Of a stretch of DNA of 14,056 nucleotides, positions 13,109 to 14,056 are shown piece after piece. Location: positions 1 through 14,056 of the forward strand of contig VFKJ01000970.1 of NCBI GenBank assembly GCA_009885595.1. The letters run 5' to 3'. This DNA is from Myxococcales bacterium (GTDB lineage: Bacteria > Myxococcota > Myxococcia > Myxococcales > Myxococcaceae). The notes beneath the pieces are model-generated. The model saw only the letters and a list, made by a program, of their open reading frames with translations. It was not told the origin of the DNA and searched no databases. Positions within the stretch are counted from its first letter, which is position 1. Every line of letters begins with the position of its first letter. A program made the translations under genes and the position numbers.

Positions 13109-14056
13109 ATGGCGATCGATCTCCACCGCTATGCCGACCTGCTCAAGACCGCCCAGACGGTGCGGGTGCGCGGCCGGGTCACCGAGCTGACGGGCCTGGT
13201 GATCAAAGCCGCGGTGCCCAACGTGCGCATCGGCGAGGTGTGCCTCATTCGGGGGCGGGGGCGCGCCGAGGTGCGCGCCGAGGTGGTCGGCTTCCAGGGC
13301 GACACGGTGATGTTGATGCCGCTGGGCGAGCTCTCGGGCATCGGACCCGACTCAGAGGTGGTGCCCACGGGTCGCCCGTTGATGATCTGGGGGGGCGATG
13401 GCCTGCTGGGCCGCGTGCTCAACGGCCTGGGCGAGCCGATCGACGGTCGCCCGCTGCCGACCGAGACCATGATTCCCTGGGCGGTGGACCGCGACTGTCC
13501 CGACCCCTTCAAGCGCCAGCGCATCACGAGGCCCCTCGCGCTGGGCGTGCGCTGCATCGACGGGCTGCTCACCGTGGGCGAAGGGCAGCGCATCGGCCTG
13601 TTCGCAGGCTCCGGCGTCGGTAAGTCGACGCTGATGGGGCAGATCGCCCGGCAAACCGCGGCCGAGCTCTCGGTCATCGCGCTCATCGGCGAACGTGGTC
13701 GCGAAGTGCTGGAGTTCATCGAAGACGCGCTGGGCCACGAAGGCATGAAGCGTTCGGTGGTGGTCTGCGCCACCTCCGATCAGCCCGCGCTCGTTCGTCT
13801 TCGCGCCGGCTACGTGGCGACCGCCATCGCCGAGTTCTTCCGCGAGCGCGGCGGCAACGTGCTGTTCATGCTCGACACGGTGACGCGTCTGGCGCGCGCC
13901 CAGCGTGACATTGGGCTCGCCATCGGTGAGCCGCCCGCCCGCCAGGGCTACCCGCCGTCGGTCTTCTCGATGCTGCCGCGCATGATGGAGCGCACGGGTA
14001 ACTCGGAGAAGGGCAAGTGCACCGCCATCTACACCTGCCTCGTCGCAGGCGGTGAC
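13109..14056 (+). CDS. sctN: T3SS ATPase SctN (FliI/YscN family), partial (C-terminus beyond the window)
   Basis: 316 codons are visible and the frame runs off the right edge; the family is about 430-450 residues. The N-terminal beta domain (about 20-90) is followed by GLLGRVLNGLGEPIDG (98-113), Walker A GSGVGKST (167-174), GERGRE (194-199) with the catalytic Glu, Walker B VLFMLDT (251-257), and GEPPARQGYPPSVFSMLPR (273-291). These are the hallmarks of F1-like secretion ATPases. Near the edge, KGKCTAIYTCLVAGGD (301-316) replaces the usual 'GSITAIYTVLVEGDD', a small deviation. ATG 13109 follows the sctL stop directly (TGAATG). A competing frame begins with GTG at 13105 but lacks family sequence. 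The enzyme unfolds and releases substrates and chaperones at the export gate. FliI and SctN cannot be told apart by eye; context favours SctN. Confidence 0.95.
   Translation, partial: MAIDLHRYADLLKTAQTVRVRGRVTELTGLVIKAAVPNVRIGEVCLIRGRGRAEVRAEVVGFQGDTVMLMPLGELSGIGPDSEVVPTGRPLMIWGGDGLLGRVLNGLGEPIDGRPLPTETMIPWAVDRDCPDPFKRQRITRPLALGVRCIDGLLTVGEGQRIGLFAGSGVGKSTLMGQIARQTAAELSVIALIGERGREVLEFIEDALGHEGMKRSVVVCATSDQPALVRLRAGYVATAIAEFFRERGGNVLFMLDTVTRLARAQRDIGLAIGEPPARQGYPPSVFSMLPRMMERTGNSEKGKCTAIYTCLVAGGD

Noticed and set aside
13105..13623. 172-residue frame starting at GTG 13105
   Set aside because: Overlaps sctN in another frame. The SctN frame from 13109 carries Walker motifs throughout.
1..14056. 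CRISPR arrays, tRNA/rRNA genes, insertion sequences, attachment sites
   Set aside because: No regularly spaced direct repeats, no RNA-gene signatures, no transposase or terminal inverted repeats were seen on either strand.

Overview
High-GC window with strongly G/C-ending third codon positions and long antisense shadow frames, typical of the Myxococcota (myxobacteria). The phylum call is an inference from composition, the FtsX-type ABC operon, and a flagellum-like type III secretion (T3SS) locus of a kind I recall from Myxococcales. The genus cannot be read from the sequence.

Left part (1..5892, minus strand): one compact operon read right to left. It holds a LolD-type ATPase (5892..5134), a 709-residue FtsX-type permease (5137..3008), a 437-residue FtsX-type permease (3011..1698), a LolA-like periplasmic protein (1690..917) and a beta-barrel-like outer membrane protein running off the left edge (905..1). 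Overlaps of 4 nt or gaps of 7-11 nt show translational coupling. Together they look like an envelope export or extraction machine that moves a lipid or lipoprotein from the inner membrane to a periplasmic carrier and an outer membrane protein.

Middle (5893..7124): a divergent control region, then a HEAT-repeat protein and a 96-residue charged protein on the plus strand. No clear link to either neighbouring system is visible.

Right part (7125..14056, plus strand): a T3SS locus in at least three blocks separated by intrinsic terminators. Block 1 is a single gene for a Gly/Ala-rich protein with a rod/needle-like C-terminus, with an extended -10 promoter and a strong Shine-Dalgarno sequence. Block 2 is a TPR (chaperone-like) protein, a 136-residue possible anti-sigma factor, an unusual sigma-70-family factor and the inner rod protein SctI. 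Block 3 is lipoprotein SctJ, a protein with FliG-like sequence and a long proline-rich tail, stator SctL, and ATPase SctN (cut by the right edge).

The most interesting point is that block 3 reads ring protein, FliG-like, FliH-type, FliI-type, the order of flagellar fliF-fliG-fliH-fliI. A FliA-like sigma factor and a possible FlgM-like partner lie just upstream. This suggests an injectisome-type system that kept flagellar parts and flagellar-style regulation. No secretin or export-gate gene lies in the window, but the cluster continues past the right edge.
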